Shown here: one piece after another, positions 24,905-33,592 of the stretch | Position numbering within the stretch: the stretch's first letter is position 1 | Layout: every line of letters starts with the position of its first letter | From: Phycisphaerae bacterium | Lineage (GTDB): Bacteria > Planctomycetota > Phycisphaerae > UBA1845 | Direction: 5' to 3' | Length of the DNA stretch: 36,338 bases | Assembly: GCA_029260135.1 (NCBI GenBank) | Contig: JAJDDV010000054.1 | Location: forward strand, 1-36,338 | The notes under the pieces: model-generated | Databases searched by the model: none | Seen by the model: only the letters and a program-made list of their open reading frames with translations | Told to the model about the DNA's origin: nothing | Position numbers and translations under genes: made by a program

Positions 24905-26236
24905 CTACTGCTTCTCGATACGCTCGCGACCGTCCATGTAGGGGCGCAGCGATTCCGGAACCGTTACGGTTCCGTCGGCGTTTTGATACAGCTCGAGAAC
25001 GGGAATCAGCACACGGGGCGACGCGATGACGGTGTTGTTGAGCGTGTGGCAGAAGTGAATGCGCTTGCCGCCGTCTCGATAGCGCATTTTCAACCGCCGG
25101 GCCTGGAACTCGTGAAACCGTGAGGCCGAGTGCGTCTCGCTGTAGCTGTTCCGCGACGGCATCCACGTTTCGATGTCGAATTTCTGCACCTGCCCCATGC
25201 CCAGGTCGCCGGTGCAGACGTTCACCACACGATAGGGCAGGCCCAGCGCCTGCACGACGTCCTCGGCGTTCTGGAGGATCTCGGCGTGGAACCGCTTGCT
25301 CTCGTCGACGTCATTTCGGCAGAGCACAACCTGTTCGACCTTGTCGAAGAGATGAATGCGGTACAGGCCATACGTGTCTTTGCCGGCCGCACCCGCCTCG
25401 CGCCGAAAGCAGGGGCTGGTTGCGCAGATCTTGATCGGGAGATCCGCCTCCTTGAGAATCTCCTCGCTGTGATAGGCCGTCAGCGGTACTTCGGCCGTCC
25501 CGACCAGCGATTTTTCGTCGCGCTCGCAGAGATAGGCCTGGTCTCGTCCGGTGGGGAAGTACCCCGTCCCGTACATGACCTCCTCCTTCACGAGCACGGG
25601 GACGGCCATCGGAATGAATCCGCGCCGCAGCATCATGTCTTGTGCCAGGCGCAGCACGGCCTGATGCAGCAGGGCGCCATCTCCTCTGAGGATGTAGTTC
25701 CGCGATCCGGAGAGTTTGACACCTCGTTCGATGTCGATGATGCCCAGGTCCGTACCGAGTGTGACGTGGTCCTTTGGTTCGAAGTCGAACGATCGAGGCT
25801 CACCGACCTTGCGAAGCTCGACGTTTTCCGTGTCGTCCTTACCGACCGGAACGACGGGGTCGGACGGCTGCGGAATCGTCAGCATGAGCTGCTCGAACGC
25901 CTCGAGCGTCGGACCCTCTTCCTCTTCGAGCTGCTTGATCTTCGGCTTCACCTCGGCGAGCTGGGCCTGAACGCGATCCGCCTCGGCTTTGATGTCCGTT
26001 TCGCTCTTGCCTTCGGCGATGGCCTTTTGATACCAGGGAGACTTGGGGTTTCGCAGCAGGCCCACACGCTGGCCGCTCTCTTTGACGATCGTGCGAAGAC
26101 CGTCCAACTCGACCTGCAGCTCGCGCCGCCGTCTATCGACCTCGATGAGGCGGTCCACATCGCAGGTGATGTGCTTGTCCACCGCAGACTGTTTGATCAG
26201 TTCTGCGTTTTCCCGAATGAATTTGATATCGAGCAT
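24905..26236 (-). CDS. serS: Serine-tRNA ligase
   Basis: 443 aa; ATG 26236 matches the universal MLDIKFIREN start. It charges tRNA-Ser (and tRNA-Sec where present) in the cytosol. The N-terminal coiled-coil tRNA-binding arm (about 30-115) carries a longer tip than E. coli SerRS (KSPWYQKAIAEGKSETD, 65-81). Class II catalytic features are TAE 247-249, motif 2 FRREAGAAGKDTYG (277-290) and motif 3 with Arg408. Motif 3 reads TLNNTVIASPRVLIPVLELYQ-like instead of the common GRTLVAILENYQ form, a variant I believe occurs in planctomycetes and some Chloroflexi. All catalytic residues are present. Confidence 0.95.
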   Translation of the reverse strand: MLDIKFIRENAELIKQSAVDKHITCDVDRLIEVDRRRRELQVELDGLRTIVKESGQRVGLLRNPKSPWYQKAIAEGKSETDIKAEADRVQAQLAEVKPKIKQLEEEEGPTLEAFEQLMLTIPQPSDPVVPVGKDDTENVELRKVGEPRSFDFEPKDHVTLGTDLGIIDIERGVKLSGSRNYILRGDGALLHQAVLRLAQDMMLRRGFIPMAVPVLVKEEVMYGTGYFPTGRDQAYLCERDEKSLVGTAEVPLTAYHSEEILKEADLPIKICATSPCFRREAGAAGKDTYGLYRIHLFDKVEQVVLCRNDVDESKRFHAEILQNAEDVVQALGLPYRVVNVCTGDLGMGQVQKFDIETWMPSRNSYSETHSASRFHEFQARRLKMRYRDGGKRIHFCHTLNNTVIASPRVLIPVLELYQNADGTVTVPESLRPYMDGRERIEKQ

Positions 26237-26475
26237 CTCGATTGGGTCCCTTTGTTTCCCGGGTTCGCTTTGCCTCTCCCCGTATTTCCCAGACCCGTAC
26301 TTCCATGTCAACGGGCGTGGAACGATCGCAGCGCAAAACGCCTCAAAGAGTGCCTGGTCGTGACTCCAATTCTTGGTTTCACCTGCGAAGTCGACGGTGG
26401 GCACCGTTTCGTTATCGGTACCGGCGCTGTGACCGGATAACCTCGGATAGTCGCTTCTATTGGTATGAAATAGCG

Positions 26476-26505
26476 TTACGAAAACGCGGCGCAGGCGGCT
26501 ATAAT
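26476..26505 (+). promoter_or_regulatory. Candidate promoter with perfect -10 box
   Basis: TATAAT at 26500-26505 with a weak -35 (TTACGA, 26476-26481) at 18-nt spacing. The start would be near 26512, leaving a leader of about 310 nt before ATG 26826 or producing a separate transcript. Confidence 0.4.
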
Positions 26506-26765
26506 TCGCTGCTCGGAGGATGTCCGGCGGTCGCCCATGGCGCGGTTTTGGGGGCGGGGTCGAGAGGCGAGTTTCCAACCTGCGGCGGTCAAAGCGGTAC
26601 ATGCCGCCGAGGATGGGCTTCGACGTCACCTCACACACGTAAGATCTGGGTCTTCGGGAAGAAATCTCGACTGACGCTGGCGGGGCAAGGGCATTCATTT
26701 CGCGGTAGAGGTGGGGAACGATGAGATCGATCAGGCCAAGACGCGCGACCTTGTGTCGACATGAA

Positions 26766-26783
26766 GCCAGGCGACGGCCTGGC
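26766..26783 (+). promoter_or_regulatory. Perfect leader hairpin
   Basis: GCCAGGC-gacg-GCCTGGC forms a 7-bp stem with a 4-nt loop 42 nt before ATG 26826. Directly after it is the palindrome GCGACGTCGC. This may be a cis-acting mRNA element; its function is unknown. Confidence 0.4.
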
Positions 26784-26825
26784 AACGCGACGTCGCCGGC
26801 GGATCGACCCCGAAGGGAGAATGTC

Positions 26826-29800
26826 ATGCGAAACGTCAATTTGATTCGCAGCGTAGTGACTCTTACCGCCCTGGCAGCAACGTGGGTGGGCCAAACCGCC
26901 TTCGGACAGTGTCCAACGCCGACCAACTTCACCGTCTGTTCGCCGCCCGCGGCGATTGTGTGTCCGGATGACGTGACCGGGGATTTCTGTAGCGCGGAAG
27001 CGCCGTTCCTGGCTCCAAATGGTCCCGGTGTCTCTCTGAGCGGAGCCCAGATCCAGATCGACCAGACGTGCGACGGCGACTTCGCTGACCCCGCCGACCT
27101 GACGTTCGATCTCCCCGCAACAAACGCGAGCGATCCAGGACAGGTTCTGAATAGCTGCACCGGATGTAGCTACGAACTTCGCTTGTCGCCCTCGCAGGAT
27201 GCGCTCTACTTTCGAGTTTTCAACGACGGCGGTGCGGTTCCAGGCTGCCCATCAGGCAAGGTCCGCGTATGGTTCTACCACTTTGGCGCGCCGCCGACGC
27301 TCATTCCGTTCACCGGAACGGATCAAGGTGCGTGCATGGACAGCGTCGCGATCGGCCCCGTCTTTCACGACGAACCCGGCAATCCCGTTCGAACGGGCGT
27401 CGTCGTCGCGGACCCCGTTCTGCAGGGGTCGATCTTCATCCAGGAAGTCATGTGGGCCGACCTGGTGGGCGGCGCGGTCAACATCGATAGCATCAGCTAC
27501 TTCGACCAGGTGCAGTGGCCCCAGTTCTCGCAAGAGGGCGATGCGGCTTTCATCGTGAGCCTCGACGGTCCGGACGTGGCAGCCTATGTCGTCGTTGATC
27601 TCTGCCGTGATCCGCTCGGTGCGTCCATTTCGCGCCGCATGCCACCGACCGGTCGCACCGGATTCTCCGCACAGATCACCGGCACGACCGGATCTTACTT
27701 CGCGGAAATCTCGCACAACGCCGGAACCGACACACCCATCGCACTGAACGATTGTCTCTGCGGTACGCCGCCGACCGACGGCGCCTGCTGCGAGGCCGCC
27801 GGATGTTCGGTTACCGATGCCGCATCCTGTGCAGGGACATTCCTGCCGGGCAGCGTCTGTGCTCCGGATCCTTGCCTGCAGGCTTGCTGCCTCCCGAACG
27901 GAAGCTGTTCGGACCTGGCGCCGGACGAGTGCACGAGTCCGGCCAACGGGGGAACGCCCCAAGGTGCGGGCACCGACTGTTCCACCACAACGTGCATACC
28001 GGTGACGGAAGCGTGCTGCGTACCGAGTTCGGGAATGTGCGTCGACGTGGAACCGGGTCTCTGCACGACCAGCGGCGGGAATCCCGCAGGCCCTGGAACG
28101 GATTGCGCGACGTTGAGCCCGCTCTGCCCGCTTCCTCCGGGCGTTGAAGCATGCTGCTTCACCAGCGGCGTCTGCCTGAACATGAGTGTCGCGTCGTGCG
28201 TTGGATTCGCTGGTGGAACGCCCGGCGGCGCCGGTTCGAATTGCGCCGCCCCCGGCTATAGTTGCCCAACCGCATCGCTGAGCATCAGCAAGGTCGGTCC
28301 GTCTACGGCTGCGGAAGGGCAATTGATCACCTACACCATCACCTACGGAAACGCCGGTCCGAACGATTCCACCAGCGTCGTCGTCTCGGAGGCGATTCCC
28401 ACCGGTGCGACATTCGTCTCCGGGACAAGTACGCCCGGTGGCGCTGCACCGGTCCTGGCTGGATCGATGCTCACCTGGGCGGTCGGTTCTCTTCCCGTCG
28501 GCGTGACGGAGTCTGTAGACTTCACGGTTCGCGCCGGATGTGGTTCGGCCAGTGGGACGATCGTCAACAGCTCGTATAGCATCGCAGGGACTCCCGGCGG
28601 GGCGGTTTCCGGGGCGCCCGTCACCACGACGCTCTCTGCCAGTTCTTCCGCCCCGATCTCGATTGCCGTTTCGTCCACCGACCTCAACGGTGGGGCGCTT
28701 CAAAGCGGCGACCTACTTGAGCACATCATCACCTTGACGAACACGGTGGCGGAGTTGCGAGAAGGAATCACCGTCATGAACCGGTTCGCCGGAGACATCG
28801 ACGCCGGTTGGGTGTCCGAGTTCGATGCGGTGGTGAACGCCGCCGGCGGGACGTTCACTGTGGATCCGGGGAACGTAGCATTCAAATGGGAAGGTCCGAT
28901 CGCGCCCAGCGCCACGATCGACCTGGTCTTCACCACGCGCGTCATCGACTGCATCCCGAGCAACCAAACGGAAGAAGTCCTGAACCGCGGGCGCGATATC
29001 GCGGTCGAGAACGGCTGCGGTGTCGAACTCGGTTACACCACACCAACGGATCGCTTCCCGCTGGAGCGTCCGGTCAAGGCCGAACTCACCGCGGTGAACC
29101 TTTTCGTGAGCGAGGGCGCCGCGGCCGCGCGGGCGGGTTCCACCATCGAGTTCGAGATGCGCCTGGTCGAGCAGTACGGCGCAAGCTGGCCCAACGTTTC
29201 CGCCTCGCTGACGATACCCTCCGGTATCACGCCGGACCCGGCCGTCGATCCGTTGGTCAATCCGCCTGCGAGTGTGACCTACGACGCCGCTACGCGGAGG
29301 ATCACCTACACCGGTCCCGTCGGTCCGCTCGAGACCATCGCGATTCGGTGGAACGGTATCCTCGACGTGGACGCACCCTGCCAGGTCAATCTTACCTTTT
29401 CCGGCTCGCTACCGGGCTGCGCCAACCTTCTGGCGAAATTGCGGATCTTCAAGATTCCCGTACTTCCGACAAACCCGTTCCTCATCGGCCTCGGTCCGAT
29501 GGCCGGACTCTGGCTCATCGAACCCGGCCTCCCCGATACCTACGAGTCACTCTTGTGCATCAGCGGAGAGATGTTGACCGGAACGACACAGACCCCGGCC
29601 GGGGAACTCTGGATCACGGGAGTCACCCAGGTCATTCGGTTCGATCCAGTGAGCGAACCGCCTCAGGTCGAGTTCTTCCGAGAGGCCTTCCTTCTCAACG
29701 AATTGAACATCAACAATCCATGGGACGTGGCGTTCGACCCGACAACGCCCCAGCCGAGTTACGTCATCGTCGGAAACGACGGCACCAGTAGCTTCGGCAG

Positions 29801-30707
29801 CGTCCGTCGCTACACACCGAGCGAGCCCGCCGGGCAGCGCATCGAGGTCATCCTCGATGATCCCGCGCTCACGACCTTTGACCGCGTGAACATCGATCCG
29901 GAAGGCATGATCGCGACGATCGGCAAAGGACAGCTCGTTCGCATCGACCCGACCGGTCCGCTACCTCTAACGCCGGGCGACTACGAGCAGTTCGACATTG
30001 AAGTCAACTCGACATTCGGCGGTCTCCCTGGAGCCCGCTCGCCCGCAGCCGCCATCAACCTCACCCTCGACAAAGACGGCGACTACCTCGTGACGGTGGC
30101 AACCACGTTCTTCGAGGATTACGGTAACCCACTGGCGCTGCCGTTCCGGTTCACGACCGCGTACTCGCTCCTAAAGATCGATCGCACATCAGGAACCGTC
30201 GGAAGCCCGACAGGGACACCGAACGTCCTTGTGGAACTACTGGCCGGCTCCGTCTCCTGCCAGGGGACCTGTCCGGTCGTGCCACCGCCGGCCGACTTCT
30301 CCGGTGCGATGTTCCCGGTCATCCCGCTGACCCACTTTGGCACGTTCCACGGATTAATCGTCGATCCCAACTGCGAGATCCTCTTTGGGAGCGATTCGAT
30401 CAACAGTGTATGGGCCGCTGACCCCACGGGGCCGACCGGTCACATCATCTGGACCGGCGGACGCGGTGCCGACCTCGAATACGCGAACGTTGCGCCAGGC
30501 GGGCTGGGCGACTTCGATTTCGACTGTGACGTGGACGACATCGACTACGCCCAGTTCCTCGATTGCATGGCCGGCCCCGACCTTCCACCCGATCCGACAC
30601 CGTTTGTCGAGCCGCAGGATTGCCTCGACGCGTTCGACAGCGATGGCGACGTTGACGTCGACGCTGACGATCTGGCCGCGTTTCAGACCGTGTATACCGG
30701 GAGCTAG
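26826..30707 (+). CDS. Large secreted Cys-rich repeat / DUF11 / dockerin-like protein
   Basis: 1293 aa from ATG 26826, chosen for AGGGAG 8 nt upstream and the signal peptide MRNVNLIRSVVTLTALA (cleavage after about FGQ). An N-terminal beta domain (about 30-310) has scattered Cys. Four Cys-rich repeats follow (about 318-480, ACCxxxGxC pattern). Next come a DUF11-type adhesin repeat (about 483-590, SKVGPSTAAEGQLITYTITY) and a second similar beta region to about 890. A propeller-like region (about 900-1220) contains YVIVGNDGTSSFGSVRRY and VNIDPEGMIATIGKGQLVRI. The C-terminus is a dockerin-like Asp-rich pair (DFDFDCDVDDIDYAQF, DSDGDVDVDADDLAAF). No catalytic motif is seen. It is probably a cell-surface or matrix protein. 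It stands alone, with a long leader and a hairpin after its stop. Confidence 0.78.
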   Translation: MRNVNLIRSVVTLTALAATWVGQTAFGQCPTPTNFTVCSPPAAIVCPDDVTGDFCSAEAPFLAPNGPGVSLSGAQIQIDQTCDGDFADPADLTFDLPATNASDPGQVLNSCTGCSYELRLSPSQDALYFRVFNDGGAVPGCPSGKVRVWFYHFGAPPTLIPFTGTDQGACMDSVAIGPVFHDEPGNPVRTGVVVADPVLQGSIFIQEVMWADLVGGAVNIDSISYFDQVQWPQFSQEGDAAFIVSLDGPDVAAYVVVDLCRDPLGASISRRMPPTGRTGFSAQITGTTGSYFAEISHNAGTDTPIALNDCLCGTPPTDGACCEAAGCSVTDAASCAGTFLPGSVCAPDPCLQACCLPNGSCSDLAPDECTSPANGGTPQGAGTDCSTTTCIPVTEACCVPSSGMCVDVEPGLCTTSGGNPAGPGTDCATLSPLCPLPPGVEACCFTSGVCLNMSVASCVGFAGGTPGGAGSNCAAPGYSCPTASLSISKVGPSTAAEGQLITYTITYGNAGPNDSTSVVVSEAIPTGATFVSGTSTPGGAAPVLAGSMLTWAVGSLPVGVTESVDFTVRAGCGSASGTIVNSSYSIAGTPGGAVSGAPVTTTLSASSSAPISIAVSSTDLNGGALQSGDLLEHIITLTNTVAELREGITVMNRFAGDIDAGWVSEFDAVVNAAGGTFTVDPGNVAFKWEGPIAPSATIDLVFTTRVIDCIPSNQTEEVLNRGRDIAVENGCGVELGYTTPTDRFPLERPVKAELTAVNLFVSEGAAAARAGSTIEFEMRLVEQYGASWPNVSASLTIPSGITPDPAVDPLVNPPASVTYDAATRRITYTGPVGPLETIAIRWNGILDVDAPCQVNLTFSGSLPGCANLLAKLRIFKIPVLPTNPFLIGLGPMAGLWLIEPGLPDTYESLLCISGEMLTGTTQTPAGELWITGVTQVIRFDPVSEPPQVEFFREAFLLNELNINNPWDVAFDPTTPQPSYVIVGNDGTSSFGSVRRYTPSEPAGQRIEVILDDPALTTFDRVNIDPEGMIATIGKGQLVRIDPTGPLPLTPGDYEQFDIEVNSTFGGLPGARSPAAAINLTLDKDGDYLVTVATTFFEDYGNPLALPFRFTTAYSLLKIDRTSGTVGSPTGTPNVLVELLAGSVSCQGTCPVVPPPADFSGAMFPVIPLTHFGTFHGLIVDPNCEILFGSDSINSVWAADPTGPTGHIIWTGGRGADLEYANVAPGGLGDFDFDCDVDDIDYAQFLDCMAGPDLPPDPTPFVEPQDCLDAFDSDGDVDVDADDLAAFQTVYTGS
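27777..28268 (+). repeat. Four in-frame Cys-rich repeats
   Basis: Each unit starts with (A)CC followed by GxC, D/xxxxxC, GGTPxGxGxxC and a closing C. The double-Cys positions are near 27786, 27888, 28014 and 28152. Spacing varies by a few codons, so this is a diverged protein repeat rather than a recent DNA expansion. Confidence 0.7.
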
Positions 30708-30728
30708 CTGGACGGTTCAGCCGTTGCA

Positions 30729-30755
30729 GCGAACAACGTCCGGCACGACGTTCGC
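30729..30755 (+). terminator. Stem-loop after the large secreted-protein gene
   Basis: GCG(aac)AACGTC-cggcac-GACGTTCGC: a 6-bp stem extended by 3 bp beyond a bulge, 22 nt after the stop codon. No clear T-run follows. Confidence 0.35.
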
Positions 30756-30840
30756 TCGGGCGAAGTTCGCGCCGAAGGCTCTTGGTGCTGCGCTGAGCCC
30801 TCGGGCACCGGGGGCGTCGGCGTCTCGACCGTCCGCCATC

Positions 30841-30868
30841 TGGACGCAGCCGCCCAGGTGTGTACTAT
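30841..30868 (+). promoter_or_regulatory. Candidate promoter of the cystathionine synthase/lyase gene
   Basis: TGGACG, a 16-nt spacer, then TACTAT (30863-30868). The predicted start near 30875 would give a 45-nt leader. Confidence 0.35.
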
Positions 30869-30919
30869 TCCTCCCTTCCTACGCTCGTGTTGTACCCATG
30901 GCTATGAAGGGAGCTACTT

Positions 30920-32062
30920 GTGAAGTTTGACACCAAAGTCGTCCGCGCAGGAATCACGCCGGATCCAACGACCGGCGCCATCGTCCCGCCGATTTTCCAG
31001 ACCGCGACCTACGTCCTGGACGAAGTCGGAAAGGACAAGGGCTTCGATTACACGCGATCATCGAATCCGACCCGTCAGATGCTCGAGGCTCAGTTGGCGG
31101 CGATCGACGGCGGCGCCCACGGCATCTGCTTCGCGAGCGGCATGGCCACCGTGGATAGCTGCCTGAAGCTCCTCAAATCCGGCGATCACGTCGTCTGTTC
31201 CGACGACGTCTACGGCGGCGTTTCGCGCCACTTCAACCAGGTCCTCACGAGATACAACCTCAACTTCACCTACGTCGATTCCTCGGATCCGGACAAGGTC
31301 AGAGAGGTCATCCGTCCCGAGACGAAAATGCTCTGGGTCGAGACGCCGACCAACCCGCTGCTCAAAGTCACCGACCTTGCGGCCATGTCCAAGCTCGCCA
31401 AAGAACACGGACTGATCTTCGGTGTCGACTCCACCTTCGCGACGCCGGTCTTCCTTCGACCGCTCGAGTTCGGTGCCGATCTCGTCATGCATAGCACGAC
31501 CAAGTACCTCAGCGGCCACAACCAGATCATCGGCGGCGTCGTCATCACCAATCGGCAAGACCTCGCGGAAGAGATGAAGTTCATCCAGAAGACGATCGGT
31601 GCCGTCCCCAGCCCATTCGACTGCTGGCTGACGATGCTCGGCCTCAAAACGCTTCACCTCCGCATGGACAGGCACGCGACGAACGCACAGGTGGTGGCTG
31701 AGTTCCTCGAAGCGCACCCGAAAGTCGAACGGGTGACCTATCCCGGACTGGCGTCTCATCCCCAGCACGCCGTCGCCAAAGCGCAAATGGACGGTTTTAG
31801 CGGCATGATCTCCTTCGAGCTCGTCGGTGGAATCGCAGCCGGACGAACCGTGATGAACAGCGTGCGGCTTTGTGCCCTCGCCGAGAGCCTCGGTGCGGTC
31901 GAGACGATGATCACGCACCCAGCCACCATGACCCACGTGGACGTCCCCGTGGAAGAACGCCACGCGCGCGGGCTGACCGATGGCCTGGTACGCATTTCGG
32001 TGGGAATTGAGGACGCGGACGACATCGTCGCGGATCTAGAGCAGGCGCTGAAGAAGGCGTGA
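30920..32062 (+). CDS. Cystathionine gamma-synthase / gamma-lyase family PLP enzyme
   Basis: 380 aa, GTG start with AAGGGAG 6 nt upstream. Fold type I Cys/Met-metabolism PLP enzyme of normal length: YTRSSNPT (44-51, phosphate-binding Tyr/Arg), FASGMAT (71-77), ETPTNPLL (141-148), Asp170 contacting the pyridine nitrogen, Schiff-base Lys195 (HSTTKYLSGH), and GLVRISVGIED at the C-terminus. It works in transsulfuration, either joining cysteine to an activated homoserine (synthase) or splitting cystathionine (lyase); sequence alone does not settle which. The convergent threonine synthase gene and candidate homoserine kinase nearby would fit use of homoserine derivatives. A 10-codon open frame (30898-30930) overlaps the GTG start. 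Confidence 0.9.
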   Translation: MKFDTKVVRAGITPDPTTGAIVPPIFQTATYVLDEVGKDKGFDYTRSSNPTRQMLEAQLAAIDGGAHGICFASGMATVDSCLKLLKSGDHVVCSDDVYGGVSRHFNQVLTRYNLNFTYVDSSDPDKVREVIRPETKMLWVETPTNPLLKVTDLAAMSKLAKEHGLIFGVDSTFATPVFLRPLEFGADLVMHSTTKYLSGHNQIIGGVVITNRQDLAEEMKFIQKTIGAVPSPFDCWLTMLGLKTLHLRMDRHATNAQVVAEFLEAHPKVERVTYPGLASHPQHAVAKAQMDGFSGMISFELVGGIAAGRTVMNSVRLCALAESLGAVETMITHPATMTHVDVPVEERHARGLTDGLVRISVGIEDADDIVADLEQALKKA

Positions 32063-32108
32063 GACTCTGTTGAGCGAGGCGGTCCCACGACCAAAGAGGG
32101 GCATTTCG

Positions 32109-32134
32109 GTGTGGCACCGGTTTTCAACCGGTGG
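32109..32134. repeat. Palindromic repeat, copy 1
   Basis: A 26-nt unit whose core is a palindrome, CACCGGTT-ttc-AACCGGTG (32115-32133), forming an 8-bp stem with a 3-nt loop. A second copy starts 39 nt later with only two mismatches. It resembles short interspersed (REP-like) elements I recall between genes in planctomycete genomes. Confidence 0.6.
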
Positions 32135-32147
32135 GGAGTACTGGAAT

Positions 32148-32173
32148 GTGTCGCACCGGTTTCCAACCGGTGG
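32148..32173. repeat. Palindromic repeat, copy 2
   Basis: Same 26-nt unit, core 32154-32172 (CACCGGTT-tcc-AACCGGTG). It differs from copy 1 by G to C at position 5 and T to C in the loop. The stems are identical, so copy 1 and copy 2 could also pair with each other. Confidence 0.6.
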
Positions 32174-32178
32174 AAGAC

Positions 32179-32196
32179 GCGAAGGCGATGCTTCGC
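32179..32196. terminator. Stem-loop just after threonine synthase (minus strand)
   Basis: GCGAAG-gcgatg-CTTCGC, a 6-bp stem beginning 8 nt beyond the thrC stop. Together with the two palindromic repeats it fills the gap between two convergent genes and may end transcription in both directions. Confidence 0.4.
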
Positions 32197-32203
32197 CCTC
32201 TGC

Positions 32204-33565
32204 CTACGTGTAGCCGGCGATGAGCCAATCCCGAAACGCGTCGTAGTCACATGACATCGTCGCGTACTCCTCCTCGTGATCTTCAAGGCCTTCGAGGCTG
32301 GGTGGCGGTGTGGGATCCACGCCGATCGTGGCCTGTATCTCCTCCGGGAACTTGGCCGGATGGGCCGTTTCGATGCTCACGGCGAGTTGATCCCGTGCGT
32401 CAGGGTGTGTTTGAAGGAACTGATCGAGTCCGGCCCAGCCCGTCGCGCCGTGCGGTTCCAGAAGGACCCCGAACCGTTCGTGGGCGTCGCGGATGGTCGC
32501 CCGTGTTTGCTCGTCTGAAACACTGACCGCGAACAGGTCCTCGCGCATCTTCGCGAGATCGGGCATCTCCTTGATCGCACCCGTCTCGTCCATCCATCCG
32601 CCGTAAACGTCGACCAATCGAGCCAGGTTCGACGGATGACCGACGTTCATGGCGTTCGAAATGCACTTGCGCGACGGTGAAATCTTCTCGTAGCGCCCGG
32701 TCTCCAGGAACGCCGGCACTTCATCGTTCGCGTTCGTTGCGATGACCGTACGCTGAATCGGCAAGCCCATCTTCCGTGCGATCACCGCGCCCATCATGTC
32801 GCCGAAGTTTCCCGACGGAACGGAGAAGACAATCGGCTCGCCGCCGCGAGCAAGCTTCGCGTAGGCATAGACGTAATACACACTCTGCGGTAGCAAACGC
32901 CCGATGTTGATCGAATTGGCCGACGTCAACCGAACGGCCGACAACGCCGGATCGGCAAACGCCTGCTTCACTATCGCCTGGCAGTCGTCGAACTTCCCGT
33001 CGATTCCCAGCGTCGTGACGTTGCCGCCGATCGTCGTCATCTGCTTGCGCTGCCGCGTCGAGACCTCCTCGACCGGAAAGAGCACGACGACACGGATTCG
33101 ATCCACACCCCTGTATGCATGCGCGACGGCACTGCCGGTATCGCCCGAGGTGGCCGTCAGGATCACCAACTCTCCCTCGAGACGACCCATAAGCAAGCTC
33201 ATCCAACGGGCCATCATTCGCGCGGCGAAGTCCTTGAACGACGCCGTGGGTCCGCGATCCAATCGCAGCAGATAGTGGCGCCCCTCGACGCACTCGAGCG
33301 GGACGTCGAAGTCGTATGCGTCTTCACAGAGACGCCGAAGTTCATCGTCGTCGAAAACACCCTGTGTGAATCGGCGCAGGACATTCATCGCGATGTCCGC
33401 ATAACGTAGATCCGCCCACGAACCCAGCTCGTCCCGACCGATGGCCGGAAATCGCTCCGGGAGATACAGCCCCCGGTCGCCTGCCTGCCCCTGAAGAAGG
33501 GCCTCATCGAGTGACACCGACGGCGCGCCGCGGTTCGTACTGTAATACTCAATCACGTTCGACAT
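32204..33565 (-). CDS. thrC: Threonine synthase
   Basis: 453 aa from ATG 33565; a GTG directly before it (33568) is also possible, and neither has a well-spaced Shine-Dalgarno signal. Fold type II PLP enzyme of the long thrC class: YYSTNRGAPSVSL at the N-terminus, Schiff-base Lys111 in PTASFKDFAAR, TATSGDTGSA (phosphate-binding loop), and VPSGNFGDMMG (glycine loop). It converts O-phosphohomoserine to threonine. It follows the ApgM-like gene after 27 nt on the same strand, so the two should form an operon. Confidence 0.93.
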   Translation of the reverse strand: MSNVIEYYSTNRGAPSVSLDEALLQGQAGDRGLYLPERFPAIGRDELGSWADLRYADIAMNVLRRFTQGVFDDDELRRLCEDAYDFDVPLECVEGRHYLLRLDRGPTASFKDFAARMMARWMSLLMGRLEGELVILTATSGDTGSAVAHAYRGVDRIRVVVLFPVEEVSTRQRKQMTTIGGNVTTLGIDGKFDDCQAIVKQAFADPALSAVRLTSANSINIGRLLPQSVYYVYAYAKLARGGEPIVFSVPSGNFGDMMGAVIARKMGLPIQRTVIATNANDEVPAFLETGRYEKISPSRKCISNAMNVGHPSNLARLVDVYGGWMDETGAIKEMPDLAKMREDLFAVSVSDEQTRATIRDAHERFGVLLEPHGATGWAGLDQFLQTHPDARDQLAVSIETAHPAKFPEEIQATIGVDPTPPPSLEGLEDHEEEYATMSCDYDAFRDWLIAGYT

Positions 33566-33592
33566 CACTCCACTGTGAGGGTCAAATCCCCG

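Larger units (their letters stand above)
26237..26825. other. 589-nt divergent region with candidate structured leader
   Basis: No convincing gene. Translations on both strands lack known motifs, although forward frames stay open through GC bias. It contains a TATAAT promoter at about 26500 and, downstream, several inverted repeats: GCCCAT (26533-26538) with ATGGGC (26613-26618), a CGGCGG/CCGCCG pair around 26583-26609, and a perfect hairpin at 26766-26783. This suggests a structured 5' leader or small RNA. It was checked by eye against SRP RNA, RNase P RNA, tmRNA and GEMM riboswitch signatures without a match. Confidence 0.45.

Noticed and set aside
25130..26440. Long open frame (436 codons) antisense to serS
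   Set aside because: Serine-tRNA ligase is unmistakable on the other strand; high GC keeps the antisense frame open and its translation has no domain.
26512..26825. Leader as SRP RNA, RNase P RNA, tmRNA or GEMM riboswitch
   Set aside because: None of their conserved core sequences could be found by eye.
27252..28703. 483-codon frame antisense to the large secreted protein gene
   Set aside because: Low-complexity Arg/Gly-rich translation without motifs; the sense protein has a signal peptide and clear domains.
32111..32126. TGGCAC...TTC resembling a sigma-54 promoter
   Set aside because: It is part of the palindromic repeat, lacks the TTGC element and points towards a convergent gene end.
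32109..32173. Possible CRISPR array from the two 26-nt repeats
   Set aside because: Only two copies, a 13-nt spacer, a fully palindromic core and no cas genes.
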